Shown here: piece by piece, positions 44,484 through 55,204 of the stretch
Layout: every line of letters begins with the position of its first letter
Numbering within the stretch: the stretch's first letter is position 1
Assembly: GCA_963556195.1 (NCBI GenBank)
Contig: OY744537.1
Span: 19,505,274 to 19,569,273, forward strand
Reading direction: 5' to 3'
DNA length: 64,000 nt
DNA from: Sepiola atlantica
Taxonomy: Eukaryota; Mollusca; Cephalopoda; Sepiida; Sepiolidae
The notes under the pieces: model-generated
The model's input: the letters and a program-made list of their open reading frames with translations, nothing else
What the model was told of the DNA's origin: nothing
Databases searched by the model: none
Position numbers and translations under genes: made by a program

Positions 44484-44560
44484 GAATCTTTGGTCTGATG
44501 AGGTTGACTCTCTGCGAAGAGTGCAACCGAAACATGTATGCACATATGTAACCAATAATG
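44484..44560 (+). ncRNA. Hammerhead ribozyme (type I, Penelope-element style)
   Basis: All core strands are present in order. Stem I 5' strand TTGGT (44490-44494); CTGATGA (44495-44501); stem II from GGTTG-ACTCT to AGAGT-G-CAACC (44502-44528; 10 pairs, one bulged G, loop CTGCGA); GAAA (44529-44532); short stem III A-C-A-T-G-T pairing with A-T-A-T-G-T (44532-44537 with 44544-44549; one G-U pair), loop ATGCAC; cleavage triplet GTA (44548-44550); stem I 3' strand ACCAA (44551-44555). Cleavage is predicted after 44550. Hammerheads of this shape with very short stem III occur in the repeated ends of Penelope-like elements. It lies about 370 bases beyond the truncated Penelope-like ORF but in the opposite orientation, so it belongs to an inverted partner copy or another element. 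Confidence 0.85.
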
Positions 44561-44579
44561 TTTGTATAAATAAAAATGT

Positions 44580-45250
44580 ATACTTATAAACAGCTCTACT
44601 TGTTATTGAGCACTTTTTATAAACACTTGAGTTTCAACGGATTTACATCTACAGAAACTAATACAATACATGTACTATATATATATATATATATATATAT
44701 GAATGTTTTTTTTTTATCCAAACATGTACAGAGTCTGCTACACTGGCATGTCGATGTTATCGATCTACGGCTATCAAGAGCTGAGGTCTCATCAGACATA
44801 AGGTTTTTTTTGTGATCCAACCCTTTCGGTGAAGTCCAGGAAGAATGAAGCCAAGCAAAAGAAGGAGGAATAATAGTCATTTTTTTATAAGCCCGGTTTG
44901 ATTCCCTTTGGATTTCTACCCTTTGGATTTTTACCCTATCTGGATTACTATATATATATATCGATGCAGTGACACACTAGCGGCATGGCATGGCAGTTGA
45001 GAATCTTTGTGCAGGACTACCTGTCCTTCGGGCAAGGATCAAAATGTATCATAACTAAAAATGAATTTAAACGATTAAGGATATTTTAAGTAGGGTGGCC
45101 CATAAAGTAAACGTAGTATTGTGGTGACTGCTAATTAGTATAGTTAATAAGAGTAGAATAGACAGATGACCACTGACCCTATACACTTTTGAGGGCCTTG
45201 TGTCTAATTTGTTAAAATTGTATAACCATATTCTTCCGGCAAATAAATAA
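44580..45250. other. No gene seen; two (TA)n runs
   Basis: (TA)n at about 44678-44700 and 44949-44961. CAACGGATTTACATCTACAG and neighbouring phrases are unassigned. Confidence 0.45.
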
Positions 45251-45254
45251 TTCA

Positions 45255-45421
45255 ACGTCTAGTATCAGTTCTGTAGTCTTTTAAAGAGGTGAAATCCTTC
45301 TGGACTGGGACAATTTTAATTTTTGTCCCATGTAGAGTTCCCTATTTTGGGGAGCTGGATATTATCCCCACATAAAAAACGACCTTGTATCTAATTTTCA
45401 CTCGTGGGAAGGCAAGTAAAA
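45255..45421 (+). mobile_element. U2-family SINE, subfamily B (worn head)
   Basis: TCTAGTATCAGTTCTGTAGT is the remnant of the U2-derived head; GAGGTGAAATCCTTCTGGAC, TTTTGTCCCATGTAGAGTTC, CCCCACATAAAAAACGACCT and TGTATCTAATTTTCACTCGT are the subfamily B body and tail. Confidence 0.7.
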
Positions 45422-45424
45422 AGG

Positions 45425-47060
45425 GTAACAATCGTCCCTGTTGGCTAGTAAAGGCTGTAAAAGAAACCAGTGCGATGATCTTCCTATGTGCACATACTTC
45501 TAAAGAAACACAAGACATGGCGGTTTTCGATTGATTTGCTTGATATGAAAAGCAAACGCCGTTCTTTTGGTAAACATTTCTTTTCCTCGAAAGAGGTTCA
45601 TGTAGGAGCAAACCTTCGTTCATTTTTTTTTGTTTTTTTAAATTTATTTTTATTTTTTTTATTTTGTAATTTTTGTTTCTCTCTTCTGTAATTCTTTCGT
45701 ATTTACTCATTCAATTAATGGCGTGTCTTCAAGCACACTACTTAATTCTGGAGATACCACACAGAACCTCTTCTATTCAATCATGTTATATTCTGAAACA
45801 TAAAACTAAAGGATATTTGTTTGAATGAGAATACAAGGAACTCTTGTTTCATATCATGTATCATATCGGTATTGGGTATACTTTAATTAAATGTGGATGT
45901 ACCAAAAGATAAGAATGACCGGACGAGCATATGTTTATGAAGATCTCGATCTGACTTTTTTTAGTTACGGAAGAAGACCCTGATATCTATATTAATAAAA
46001 TTGTGTGATCACTTCCTGTCTGTGTGTTTCACCTCTATGTGACGTACACATTATTATTTTTATTATTTACTATTAATCGATTTTTTTTATTGAAATAAAA
46101 AATGCAATAGTGTAAAATAAAATGAAATTTAAAAAATCACACTTAAAGAAATAGATTTAATTTCGTAATTAAATTTATCAGGATGTATTTCGGTTTCTTT
46201 GTAAACAAGTCGGCCATTTTGTTAATAGTTGAAAAAAAAAAAATGAATTACTTCGTGAGTCATCCAAATTTTGAAAGAATTTATACTGGCGACTAAAAAA
46301 AATATTTCTGCCTTTAAAATTCTTAGCATTGAAAGTTTTTGAAGCTATTTACATCCACTAATTTTATAGAGTTTAAAACATTAACTTAACGAAATTAGTT
46401 TTAGTTTTATAACAATTTGATTGAATTAATAATTTAATGACCAAACGATACCATAATAATAAAATGATTTTTTAAATTCTATTATAAAAAAAGTATTTGC
46501 TAAAATACACAAATAGCATAGTTTAACCAAAGCTGAAACAAAAAATGAAAGTAAAAAGACACCCAAGCAACGTTGGGTCAGTACAGATAGTAATCTATAA
46601 TCCTATAAATTTAAAGCCAAGTTTAGTAATAGAACATTAGCACTGACAGTAAGAGTATAGGGGTAGAATTATATAAAAAAAAAAAAAAAAAAAAAAAATG
46701 TGACACTAAGCCCCTTACGTTTACAGTGGCGGCCTGCCTTGTTTGGGGTGAATCATGTTTAAAAAAAAAAAAAAAAAAAAAAAAATGTTCGCAAGTGCAT
46801 TAGATGGGGGGGGGGGGGGCAAAACAGATAGTGTTTAAGAAACGAGCAGAAGAAGGAACGAAGAGAAAAATCAGTGTGAAAAGGACTAAAATTGAGAGGA
46901 TATTATATATGCCATTGTCAGATGAGTTTTCGCCATGTTTCTGTTGTTGGTACTGTGGCATGACCTGAATGAAGAACATTTACTACCGTATCCTTTGTAC
47001 AAAGCAGACGATTTTTCACGATAGGTGTAGATGGGTGCTTAAACTATAAGGTCACCCAGA
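45425..47060. other. No gene recognised
   Basis: AT-rich. Two A homopolymers (about 46676-46698 and 46760-46784) and a G13 run at 46807-46819. TCTATATTAATAAAATTGTG (45985) may begin a degraded repeat. Short ORFs lack motifs. Confidence 0.45.
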
Positions 47061-47073
47061 CAAAATGCCACTG

Positions 47074-47546
47074 ATGGAATCGTTAATAAAATTCACAATC
47101 ATTTCTGCAATCCAACCATATTTGGCACAAATAAACTTCAGTCTATGCCTGATTTGTCCACCAAGTTTCTGTCATGAATGCCCAACAATCTTTGTTTTAT
47201 TGCCGTTGTGGACACTTTGATCATCTCATTCGTAGATGTGATCCTGAATGAACTTCACACTCACCGGACCGTAACCCCTCAGATTTTTATCCATAGGGTT
47301 AACTCAAAGATAATGTCTATGAAAATTCCTGAACTGAAGAGAGCCATCACAGCCCAAATCAATGGTATTCAGGTGTGTTTGCGATGCAGAGGTGTACGTT
47401 TGGATCGTATCATTGAATGGCAATAAAACAAAAACTGTTGGATATTCATGACTGAAACTTGAAGGACAAGTCACGCATAGACTGAAGTTTATTTGTACCA
47501 AATATAGTTGGATTGCAGAAAGGATTGTGAATTTTAACGATTCCAT
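47074..47546. mobile_element. MITE with ~130-bp TIRs carrying a transposase C-terminal piece
   Basis: ATGGAATCGTTAATAAAATT, CACAATCATTTCTGCAATCC ... CTTCAGTCTATGC on the left is mirrored by GCATAGACTGAAG ... GGATTGCAGAAAGGATTGTG, AATTTTAACGATTCCAT on the right, and pairing continues inward to GTTTTATTGCC / GGCAATAAAAC. The plus-strand frame 47178-47426 includes VTPQIFIHRV and IPELKRAITAQINGI, similar to the end of IS630/mariner-related transposases, with the stop at the inner edge of the right TIR. It is thus an internally deleted derivative of an autonomous element. The exact outer ends may extend 10-15 bases further. Confidence 0.8.
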
Positions 47547-47549
47547 GGG

Positions 47550-49185
47550 TTGGTGTCATTTTTTTTTTTTAGGAGGGAGGGGGCTCACCCTGTAGTATCA
47601 ATATATGAATAAAGCAATTCGTTGGATAAAAATTTTATGTGGCGACTACATTGGTCTGTTTAATAATCTACTTGAAAAAAAGCTCATACTTCCGTTTGAT
47701 ATTGGACTTGACCTCTTTTTTTAAAACTTTTTCTTTGCTTTTTTTGTGAATATATCCTTCGTTTAAAGCTTAAAACAAAAAAAAGCATCCACTTGATATC
47801 AAGGGAAAATCCTTTCGAATTTGAAAGTGTTTTTTGAAAATTTGAATCGTATCCAATAATCTGATTGCCTCATGTTGCTTCATTGTTTTATGCCAGCTAT
47901 TTTATTGATTTGATGATATAAGAAGCTATGCTTGTAAATTATCTATAAAACATTGGGAGGAAGACTAATTTTATTCCCATAAGGATGAATAATTGAAATA
48001 TAAAATTCTGTGAAAATTCCATGGTGATTGTGTATGGTATATAAGTATCTAGATATGATATAAATAATCACTGAAAAGAAAAGTTGTGAAATACGCTTTA
48101 TTCACTTCATATGACATTTCAGATATGTAAAAGGTTAGAGAAAAAAAAGCTGTTATTTATTTGGAGAAAATATTACAAATTGACTTAAGTTAGAACTAAA
48201 AGAGAGAGAAGAAGGAGAACATATATGCAGAATTTACAGAGAAAATGAGTGGTAGCTTAAAAAAATCTTTTTTAAACCATTATTTACTCATTCGGAGAAA
48301 GAGGCTTTCAGAAATTGTTAACTAGATTTATATATATGAATCTTCATTTAGGATCTGTTAGAATGGAATGAAAGACTCTATCATTATCATGTCCGAAAGT
48401 AATTTGGTCAAAATATGAGTGTATATGCAATATCTTTTTTAATATCAAGGCTTCTACATATTTGAAGAAGGTATTAATTTTATTAAAACATCATGAATTA
48501 AAAGCCTATTTCGTATGAAATCTTTTTTTTATCAATCATCATCAGAGACAGATTCTGGGAAGAACTAAGCGCACACCTGCAATTTTCATACATTTAGTTT
48601 TACCATAAAAAAATTCACAATGCTTGTTTAACAAAATGTCCGCATATTGAAGTTAGGAATTATTAAAAATAAAAAAAAACGGCAGATAGACTTAACTTCA
48701 GGTTGTGCCTAATGAAAGATGTTAGTTTTGATTGCTGCAAGTTTTCAGATTTCGCCAGACAATCCCATCCATAGACTTATTTTAGTGGAGCAAATTGTTC
48801 ACATATTTCAATTTAGTCGTTATTTATAAAATTATCAGCTAAATCTACATGGAGAGATTAAACTTATATTGTCTATTTATGTAATTAAACTAAAAATAAT
48901 AATAATTAATAATAAAGACGAATTTGAGATAAATAATTTCCGAGACAAAGCTTTATGGAGATGATACTTCCACAAAAACATCCTAATCTGTATGAAAACA
49001 CACCATTTATATTATACTCTCAAATATTTTCCCCCTTTTTTTCTAACAACCTTATCTAGATACATTTGAAATTTAAAACAAGGAAAAGAACCAGTAACAT
49101 GAGGTGCTGTTTATTATTATAATATATTTAAAAAAAATGATTTATATGTTAGAAAAACTAGCCGTTATTTTACATAGAAAAATAC
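47550..49185. other. No gene recognised
   Basis: AT-rich with no notable repeat or motif-bearing ORF. Confidence 0.45.
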
Positions 49186-49189
49186 TTAA

Positions 49190-49250
49190 AGAATCTTCAT
49201 CATATTCGGTTTAATGCCTGTTTTACATGTCTTTATATGCTGACATGTAC
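49190..49250 (-). repeat. LINE 3'-end fragment
   Basis: GAATCTTCATCATATTCGGT, TTAATGCCTGTTTTACATGT, GCTGACATGTACTGACAAGG matches the plus-strand wording at 54145-54205, just outside the antisense LINE end there. Confidence 0.5.
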
Positions 49251-49257
49251 TGACAAG

Positions 49258-49475
49258 GAAAACATTTTTATTTATTCGACTTGGCGGTGGGGGCCACGAA
49301 TTCACCAACTGCAACCTCATGCAGAGGGCTACTACCCCCCCCCCTTAAAAACCGGGTCACCTGTGATGCCTTAGGACGGGATCCTGGTGACTGAGCTATT
49401 CTTCCACTTCGGCCCTTACTTCGACGAGACAGGAGGTCGGAGAGGCCCGATCCGATCAATTGGCTGATCACATTA
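49258..49475 (-). mobile_element. Candidate tRNA-derived SINE
   Basis: The minus strand has GAAGAATAGCTCAGTCACCA (A-box-like, TAGCTCAGTCACCAGG) and GGTGACCCGGTTTTTAAGGG further on, then GCAGTTGGTGAATTCGTGGC, ending GTCGAATAAATAAA. A clean B-box is not seen. Likely a retroposon, class tentative. Confidence 0.4.
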
Positions 49476-49479
49476 TGCC

Positions 49480-50515
49480 CTAGTATCTATAAGTTTGTCT
49501 CCACCTGTATTATTCAATCTGATTTTTCAAAAAATAAAAACTTTATTTTTATTTTTTATTTTTCTCTCCAAATAGATACTAGTTGAGAACAAAAAAGATT
49601 ACCAGTAATAGGTGTAATGTTTTCTGGGAGTAATGCCCCTATCCCCTCTGCTTGTAGAAGGAAATTTCACAATGTATTCTGAAAGCAAAGTATTCGAGGA
49701 ATATAAATAATTATCTTACCTATAGAATTATATTTCACAACTTTATTCGGCATTAAATAACCTATAGATGGTTTATATGCCTAACCAAAGCATTTTTATT
49801 TATATGCAAAGTAAATACCCATTATATATTGAATAAAAACACAAGAATCAATAATTATTTAGTTGTTATGCATGAAATGTATTGCAGATATTTCTGTTAA
49901 AATCACTGAAAATGATAGCTTCACTTATTGTACTTATTTAGATATAATAATATATTGGTAATTTAACATAACTGCAAGTTGTGAATAACAAAGGTCTGGA
50001 GTCTGAGTTAGGAGTGATCAATTTTTTCAGAGTTTTCTGTTTGTTTTTTTTTAAAAATCGACTCGAGGATCACATTTTTTCAGTAAACTCAGAGAAAAAT
50101 CATTAAAAATATTGTCATGGTTACAATTTATTTTTAATAGGATTAAAAAAGAAATCGTTTTAGTTTTCCCTTATTTTATTTTTGATTTCAATAAATATCC
50201 GATAAATAATAATAATAAAAAAATAATTCAATGTGTATTTATCAAAGTTATGTATAGGAATTAAAGTTTATATATGTAAGTTGAGTATTCGTGCTCTTAA
50301 ACCAAATATTATTCGAATATGATTTTGAAGCCTTTAAACAAACAGTAAAGATCACTTTTTACTTTATTGTATTTATAATTTGAAAATCGATAATTATAGG
50401 AATTATAAGAATAAAAATAGTAATATGCGGTTAAGGGTTGGGTGCAGGAGCTTTTTTTTTCCAGAGAAAATGCCGTAGAATAAGTAGAAAATATAGTTGG
50501 ATTGATAGATATGAA
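49480..50515. other. AT-rich; partial match to dispersed repeats
   Basis: 50350-50450 (TTTATTGTATTTATAATTTG ... AAGGGTTGGGTGCAGGAG) parallels 57005-57110. Otherwise no gene or motif. Confidence 0.45.
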
Positions 50516-50518
50516 CAA

Positions 50519-50822
50519 ACAATGTGACGTTATGTTTTGGAATTTTTGAGATGAGTGTTGATAATTTGTAGAATCCTCAGTGCGGGCGATACGAAGAATT
50601 GCGAATTACTGAAGACTTCTTCCCAGTCATGGCAGATGGAACGAGAGCATGCTACCCCCGTAGATTTAATAAAGGGTTCGGTTCGAAATTCCGTCCAGAT
50701 TTCCGAGTTCGACAAGGTACACCCGAAAAAGGTCGGAGGTTACATCGACCGAAACGTTGTGATAAAAGCACCCAAGATGAGAACTACTATACCAAATTCT
50801 ACAAACAATGTGACATTACATT
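50519..50822 (+). repeat. Dispersed repeat 'G', most complete copy
   Basis: Runs ATGTTTTGGAATTTTTGAGA, CAGTCATGGCAGATGGAACG, CCCCGTAGATTTAATAAAGG, TTCCGAGTTCGACAAGGTAC, GGTCGGAGGTTACATCGACC, GAAACGTTGTG. The ends ACAAACAATGTGACGTTATG and ACAAACAATGTGACATTACA look like a ~15-base target duplication. GGTCG and CGACC before GAAAC form a 5-bp stem. Two overlapping ORFs are low-quality and unassigned. It is the reference for the pieces around the 24-bp minisatellite. Confidence 0.75.
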
Positions 50823-51020
50823 TTATTTTTTATTTAAAGAAAGTTTAGATATTAAAAAAAAAAGAAAATGAACTCAAACATTCACCATTAATTTTATTTT
50901 CTGAGTAAAATATAAAAGTTATTATTAGAATGAAATTAAGTTATTAATTTAATCGTATACGATTTTATTAGTTATGCTTTTTTAGAGATTGATGTAGTTT
51001 GCTTGAAGCATTGTGTGTAG

Positions 51021-51061
<41 letters not shown>
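51021..51061. repeat. (TA)n followed by (GA)n
   Basis: About 13 TA then 6 GA dinucleotides. Confidence 0.9.
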
Positions 51062-51204
51062 TAATTTATAGGAGGAGATTCCAATCCAGAGATGTATCTG
51101 ATATAAGAAAATTGAAAGACATGTGAAAATGAAATGAGTTTTTCGTTTTTTCTTCTCTTTTATTATTATGATTTTTATTTTATTTTTTTAATTGCAAATC
51201 TTAC

Positions 51205-51400
51205 TTGCTCTCAATGTCACTCGATGTAGACGTCTGTATCGCACAATATTTTTGAAATAATTCCCTTCGTCAGATGCGGATTTCAACTCCGTTTTGAAGC
51301 ATAAAACTTTAACCAAAATGACTGGATTTGGCATTAAATCACCCGGAAAGGGTTGATATGCCGGATATGCAGTTTGGTTGTTTTGTTTCAACCAAACTGC
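51205..51400 (-). repeat. Inserted repeat with GGCATATCAACCC-type tail
   Basis: On the minus strand CGGCATATCAACCCTTTCCG, GGTGATTTAATGCCAAATCC is shared with 54088-54130 and 63562-63605. GCAGTTTGGTTG...CAACCAAACTGC at 51370-51401 is a small palindrome at its edge. It interrupts the mariner pseudogene just after the LPSVVKRW residues. Confidence 0.55.
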
Positions 51401-51402
51401 CC

Positions 51403-51956
51403 AGCGCTTGACAACAGAGGGTAGCAACTCAATATAGTCATCTAAATTGAATCTGAGTCCCTTTTAGAAAATGTGGTGTGGCATGACCTTTGCTGGAAAC
51501 ACATTCAAAGATCATCAGTTTTAAGGAACTTGGTGTACATGACATGCAAGACTTTATGCCATCTGTCTTCTGAGTGTTGTGTAACTGATCCTGATAGAAG
51601 TTGTTCTCATCTGAAAAGAACTTGAGCATCCTCGGCTTGACTGGATGTTCGATCTTGTTGAGGAGTTTATTGGCTTTTGTAAGGTGGTTCTCTTCGGCAT
51701 TGGTGAGGAATAGTGGGTCCTTGTGACTCTTGTATGAGGGGTAATAAAGATTCTTTTTCAACATTTTCTTCATAGTTGTTATTCTGATGCCTATCTCTTG
51801 CCAAGGCCTACATTGCCTTGCTTGGATCTTGCCACACATTTTTTTTCTCAACGAATTTGGTTGTGTTGACACAATGATTCTTCCAGTTTCTGCTAGCCAT
51901 GTTTCCACATCTCCATCGCAATTCTCCAGCTCACATCTCAAGCTATTCATAGAGCA
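51403..51956 (-). pseudogene. mariner/IS630-type transposase, broken
   Basis: The minus-strand frame reads a helix-turn-helix region (QEIGIRITTMKKMLKKNLYY), then a helix with LTNAEENHLTKANKLL, then KFFSDENNFYQDQLHN, where FSDE holds the first catalytic Asp, and MIFECVSSKGHATPHFLKGT, the 'G.VS..G..MPPHF' block. A stop follows, and LLPSVVKRWAV in the next frame corresponds to the 'VV.PW' segment just before the second catalytic Asp. The rest, including the other catalytic acids, is lost where another repeat was inserted (51205-51400). N-terminal DNA-binding parts lie upstream to about 52080 in other frames. Confidence 0.8.
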
Positions 51957-52084
51957 CTGAGATGCAGCTTAAATTTCCGATTTTTTTAATCTGTTAAAAT
52001 CATGATGATGCAGATCACTCTCTTCCAATATTCTGGTGCTTTCCGGTCGTCTATTGTCTCCAGCTCTCAAACCCACCAATAGTA

Positions 52085-53175
52085 CACAGAAACAGATATC
52101 TGTTGTAATTTACCACTTTTAAAAACTTCAAATGTTCTGAAATGAAAGAATATAAAAGAAAATATCAAATTTATCCCAAACACTCTGTATTGACAACTAG
52201 CAACTCTACAAGCATTTATTTATGCAAATCAGACTTTTATAGTTATGGATGGCCAAAATACATTTTCGAATACATTTTCTTTATTTTATGTGATCCATAT
52301 TTTTATCTTTATTAAAACTCTCGATTCTAATGATGTCAAGAATAAGTCAACCTAGTTAAAAGTAAAACTTTTATTACTATACAAAATGGTAGTCTTTGTA
52401 TACAAAAAAGATCACCTAGTTTAGTGACTATTGTCTGTATATCCGTGTATAAAACTGATTTTATGATGTCACTGTTAATAAGTGGAGATTAACCAGGCAG
52501 AATTTATATCTAGTAATCCGGTCACAATTATCTCTCCTGAACACTAGACTAGTCTAATAATACTAAACCAACAGTGACAATGGTGGTATAACTTTAGAAT
52601 ATAAAATATAGATTTACATAACTGACACTAAAACAAGTGTTCATAAATGTGCTAGATTGAAAAATACGAGAAAAAAGTCAGTGGCGAGAAGGAGCCAGCA
52701 GAAAGAATGAAGAGAAAATAGTGCAAAAAGGAAGGAGTGAAAAAGACGAAGATAGAACATTGATGGTATATACACGTATGTTACAGCAGGTTTAGTATTA
52801 TTAGATTGTGTTAATGTTTGAGAGATGGAGAAATGTACAAGATTATAGATTATTAGGGTCTTCCATAACTAGAAACGTCTGAATTTGATAAATAAATGCT
52901 TGAAAGATGGGCATATACTCTTCTAGAAGGTTATACTGACAGAAATTAAATAATTTTGTGAGAACTAGTATATAGAGTGACTATTATATTTATAATGACA
53001 AAGTAAATAGTTTCCTGTTGGTTGTTTTTTTTTTTTACGCCAGCTCTAACTCACACGAATTCTGATTAGGCTACTTTTATTTATTTTTCCCCAGAAGCTG
53101 AAATCACTATTGTAATCAAGGGAGAGAAGTCAGTCAGAAAAAATTCATTGCTGTCACAGTTGGTGAAGATTGGTG
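52085..53175. other. No gene recognised
   Basis: AT-rich; a purine-rich patch at 52665-52765 resembles one at 46845-46900 in composition only. Confidence 0.45.
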
Positions 53176-53177
53176 TT

Positions 53178-53667
53178 GACTCATGGCCATCCCTACTACA
53201 GGCCAGGCAATCGTGCAACTGGGGTCTTTTACTGGGGGCCATGTGAATTTTCTTAAATATTCGATATAGAAGTTGCAAACTATATCATCAACTGGTGCGG
53301 ATCCTTTTTTTCTTTTTAACCACAATATACAAGTAATGATTTTTTGACATAAGTACAAATTCTCTAAAAAAAATCTAACATTGAAATAAAAATTCTTCAT
53401 TGAAATATGCATTTGCCTTTGTTTATTCAAAATTACCTGTCTCTTCATTTATAGGAATTTGTCAATAATTGTCAAATGTATCAATTAGCTCATTGTGGTT
53501 CTTATTTGGTATGTAAAACACATAAAAACATCAAACTAATCTCACAGAGGAATTTTACCTTTGTTTGCAACTTCTATATCGAATATTTAAGAAAATTCAC
53601 ATGGCCCCCAGTAAAAGACCCCAGTTGCACGATTGCCTGGCCTGTAGTAGGGATGGCCATGTGTTGA
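53178..53667. repeat. Inverted duplication, ~100-bp arms identical by eye
   Basis: CATGGCCATCCCTACTACAG ... GATATAGAAGTTGCAAAC (about 53183-53281) is the exact reverse complement of GTTTGCAACTTCTATATCGA ... GTAGGGATGGCCATG (about 53564-53662). The 280-base spacer is unrelated AT-rich DNA. Both arms share an ORF phrase (FYIEYLRKFTWPPVKDP), so the unit could be a piece of coding sequence, but I do not recognise it. Confidence 0.9.
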
Positions 53668-54087
53668 CTTAAATTAAAATTATATATAAGATGTTTAAAT
53701 TATTACTAGTAAAAGAAGAAAATTTCTTAGGTCAGTATTTTTAATCCTTTTGAAATCAGTCTAGTTTTTGGGCTACTGACTTCACAGCCCTGATTATTAT
53801 AATGCTATACACATGGTTAAGACACCAAAATAAACCCATTGCATACTCTTTTTGAAAATAAAAGATAAATGTATAAGTTTCCAGTGTAAGTGCTTTCAAG
53901 GATACAAGGGCATCTTTAGGCGATTAATTAATATTAAATAGCTGAATACTTCCTGGACATTATATAGAGATAATTTCTCTAAGATGAGAAATAAAACTGA
54001 TTTTCAAGTTGTAAATTTAAAAATTTAAATGAATAACAAAACAAAAGGACAAACGTTTGTTGGTTTGTAATTTGATTTGTTTTGTTT

Positions 54088-54180
54088 TATGGCATATCAA
54101 CTCTTTTCAGGTTATTTAATGCTAAATCCGGCCATTTTGGTAAAAATTCTTCATCCTATTCAGTTTAACGTAGCTTTTAT
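54088..54180 (+). repeat. GGCATATCAAC-type repeat tail
   Basis: TGGCATATCAACTCTTTTCA, GGTTATTTAATGCTAAATCC matches 51300-51375 (reverse) and 63562-63605, and leads into the antisense LINE end. Confidence 0.55.
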
Positions 54181-54184
54181 CTGC

Positions 54185-54600
54185 TGACATGTGTTGGATG
54201 GCTTTTAGAAAATGACTTTCAAACTAACCTATCAGGTCTTTATTTATCCCTCTTTCTCTCAAGTCCATTCTTATCTCCTCCTCCCATGTTTTCTTTGGCC
54301 TTCCCTTGCCAATCGACCCTGCTGCCTCATCTGTTCTTTATCTACTTACCCAAGTACTCTCATCCATTCTTTCAATGTGACCAAACAAACGATATCCTCT
54401 TCTGCATTCATCTCTCTATACTGTCCAGATTTTATCTTCCTCTGAGATTATCAGATTTTAGCATGTCCTTAAGACTCGCATTACATATCATTACTCTCTA
54501 TACAACACATATCAACCCTAACCACTGGCCAGATTTCACTTCCAGACATCATTACACAGCACACACATGCTTGATATACTCTTCCCTTGGTTGATAGTTG
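54185..54600 (-). pseudogene. LINE C-terminal end (antisense), copy 1
   Basis: Minus-strand translation with frameshifts gives the pattern GRPKKTW-E-I--DL ... W---I--RPTHVS, the standard tail of many LINE ORF2s (post-RT region). It closely matches 59036-59445 over about 400 bases, e.g. GACTTTCAAACTAACC vs GACTTCCAAACGAACT and CCATTCTTTCAA on the plus strand. Confidence 0.7.
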
Positions 54601-54749
54601 TAACGCTCTGCTAGTTAGTAATGCTTAAGTTTCTTTATATCTTCAATTATTTATTCATGCTATAAATGTTTTGTATATGAATGTTTTGTAGGCATATATT
54701 TTGTAAATAGATAATATGTAAAGCATATATTCTATTTAATCGATAGATG

Positions 54750-54875
54750 AGACCTTGGCAGGTACTCTTACTTCGGGTGAGTGGGCCTGGGACTAATAGT
54801 ATTTAAGGAGTGACTCCCCAAATTGGGGCCTCACTACCAGATATAGTTTCATATCCAGGACATGTTTGTAATTTA
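54750..54875 (+). repeat. Dispersed repeat related to 63665-63815
   Basis: GCAGGTACTCTTACTTCGGG, GGGCCTGGGACTAATAGTAT, TTTCATATCCAGGAC parallels CAGGTACTACCACTCCGGGT, GACCTGGGAGCAATGGTAAT, GTCATATCCAGGACCGGGAG. Confidence 0.6.
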
Positions 54876-54914
54876 CTATGGTGAAAGTATGTATATGTCG
54901 TTTTCATTCAGCTT

Positions 54915-55199
54915 CTGTCCAGTTTCGAGAGACAATGGATACCCTCTGTAAGGGTGCCTGTGCAGGGGAGTCAATTATGAAGCAAGGATTGCGCAATCCC
55001 ACCACACCTCTCTTGAATCGACACTTCTGGATTCCAGTGGCAAGGAGAAGTTTAGGACGACTGGAAGCAATGCTGGGATAAGCAGAGAGCTCTCCCACAC
55101 ACAGCGCCTGGTATTCCCAAATGGTCACCCTTTTTCGTACTAACCAGGCTTTATGTCGCTTAACTTTTGATGATCTAATAGGAACCAGTGTGCCAACAT
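54915..55199 (-). mobile_element. 5S rRNA-derived SINE (near full length)
   Basis: The minus strand begins GTTGGCACACTGGTTCCTAT, TAGATCATCAAAAGTTAAGC, GACATAAAGCCTGGTTAGTA, CGGGTGACCATTTGGGAATA-like and CCAGGCGCTGTGTGTGGGAG: a 5S rRNA head with its internal promoter region. The body follows: CTGCTTATCCCAGCATTGCT, CAGTCGTCCTAAACTTCTCC, ending GGTATCCATTGTCTCTCGAA. Confidence 0.85.
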
Positions 55200-55204
55200 C
55201 GTTT

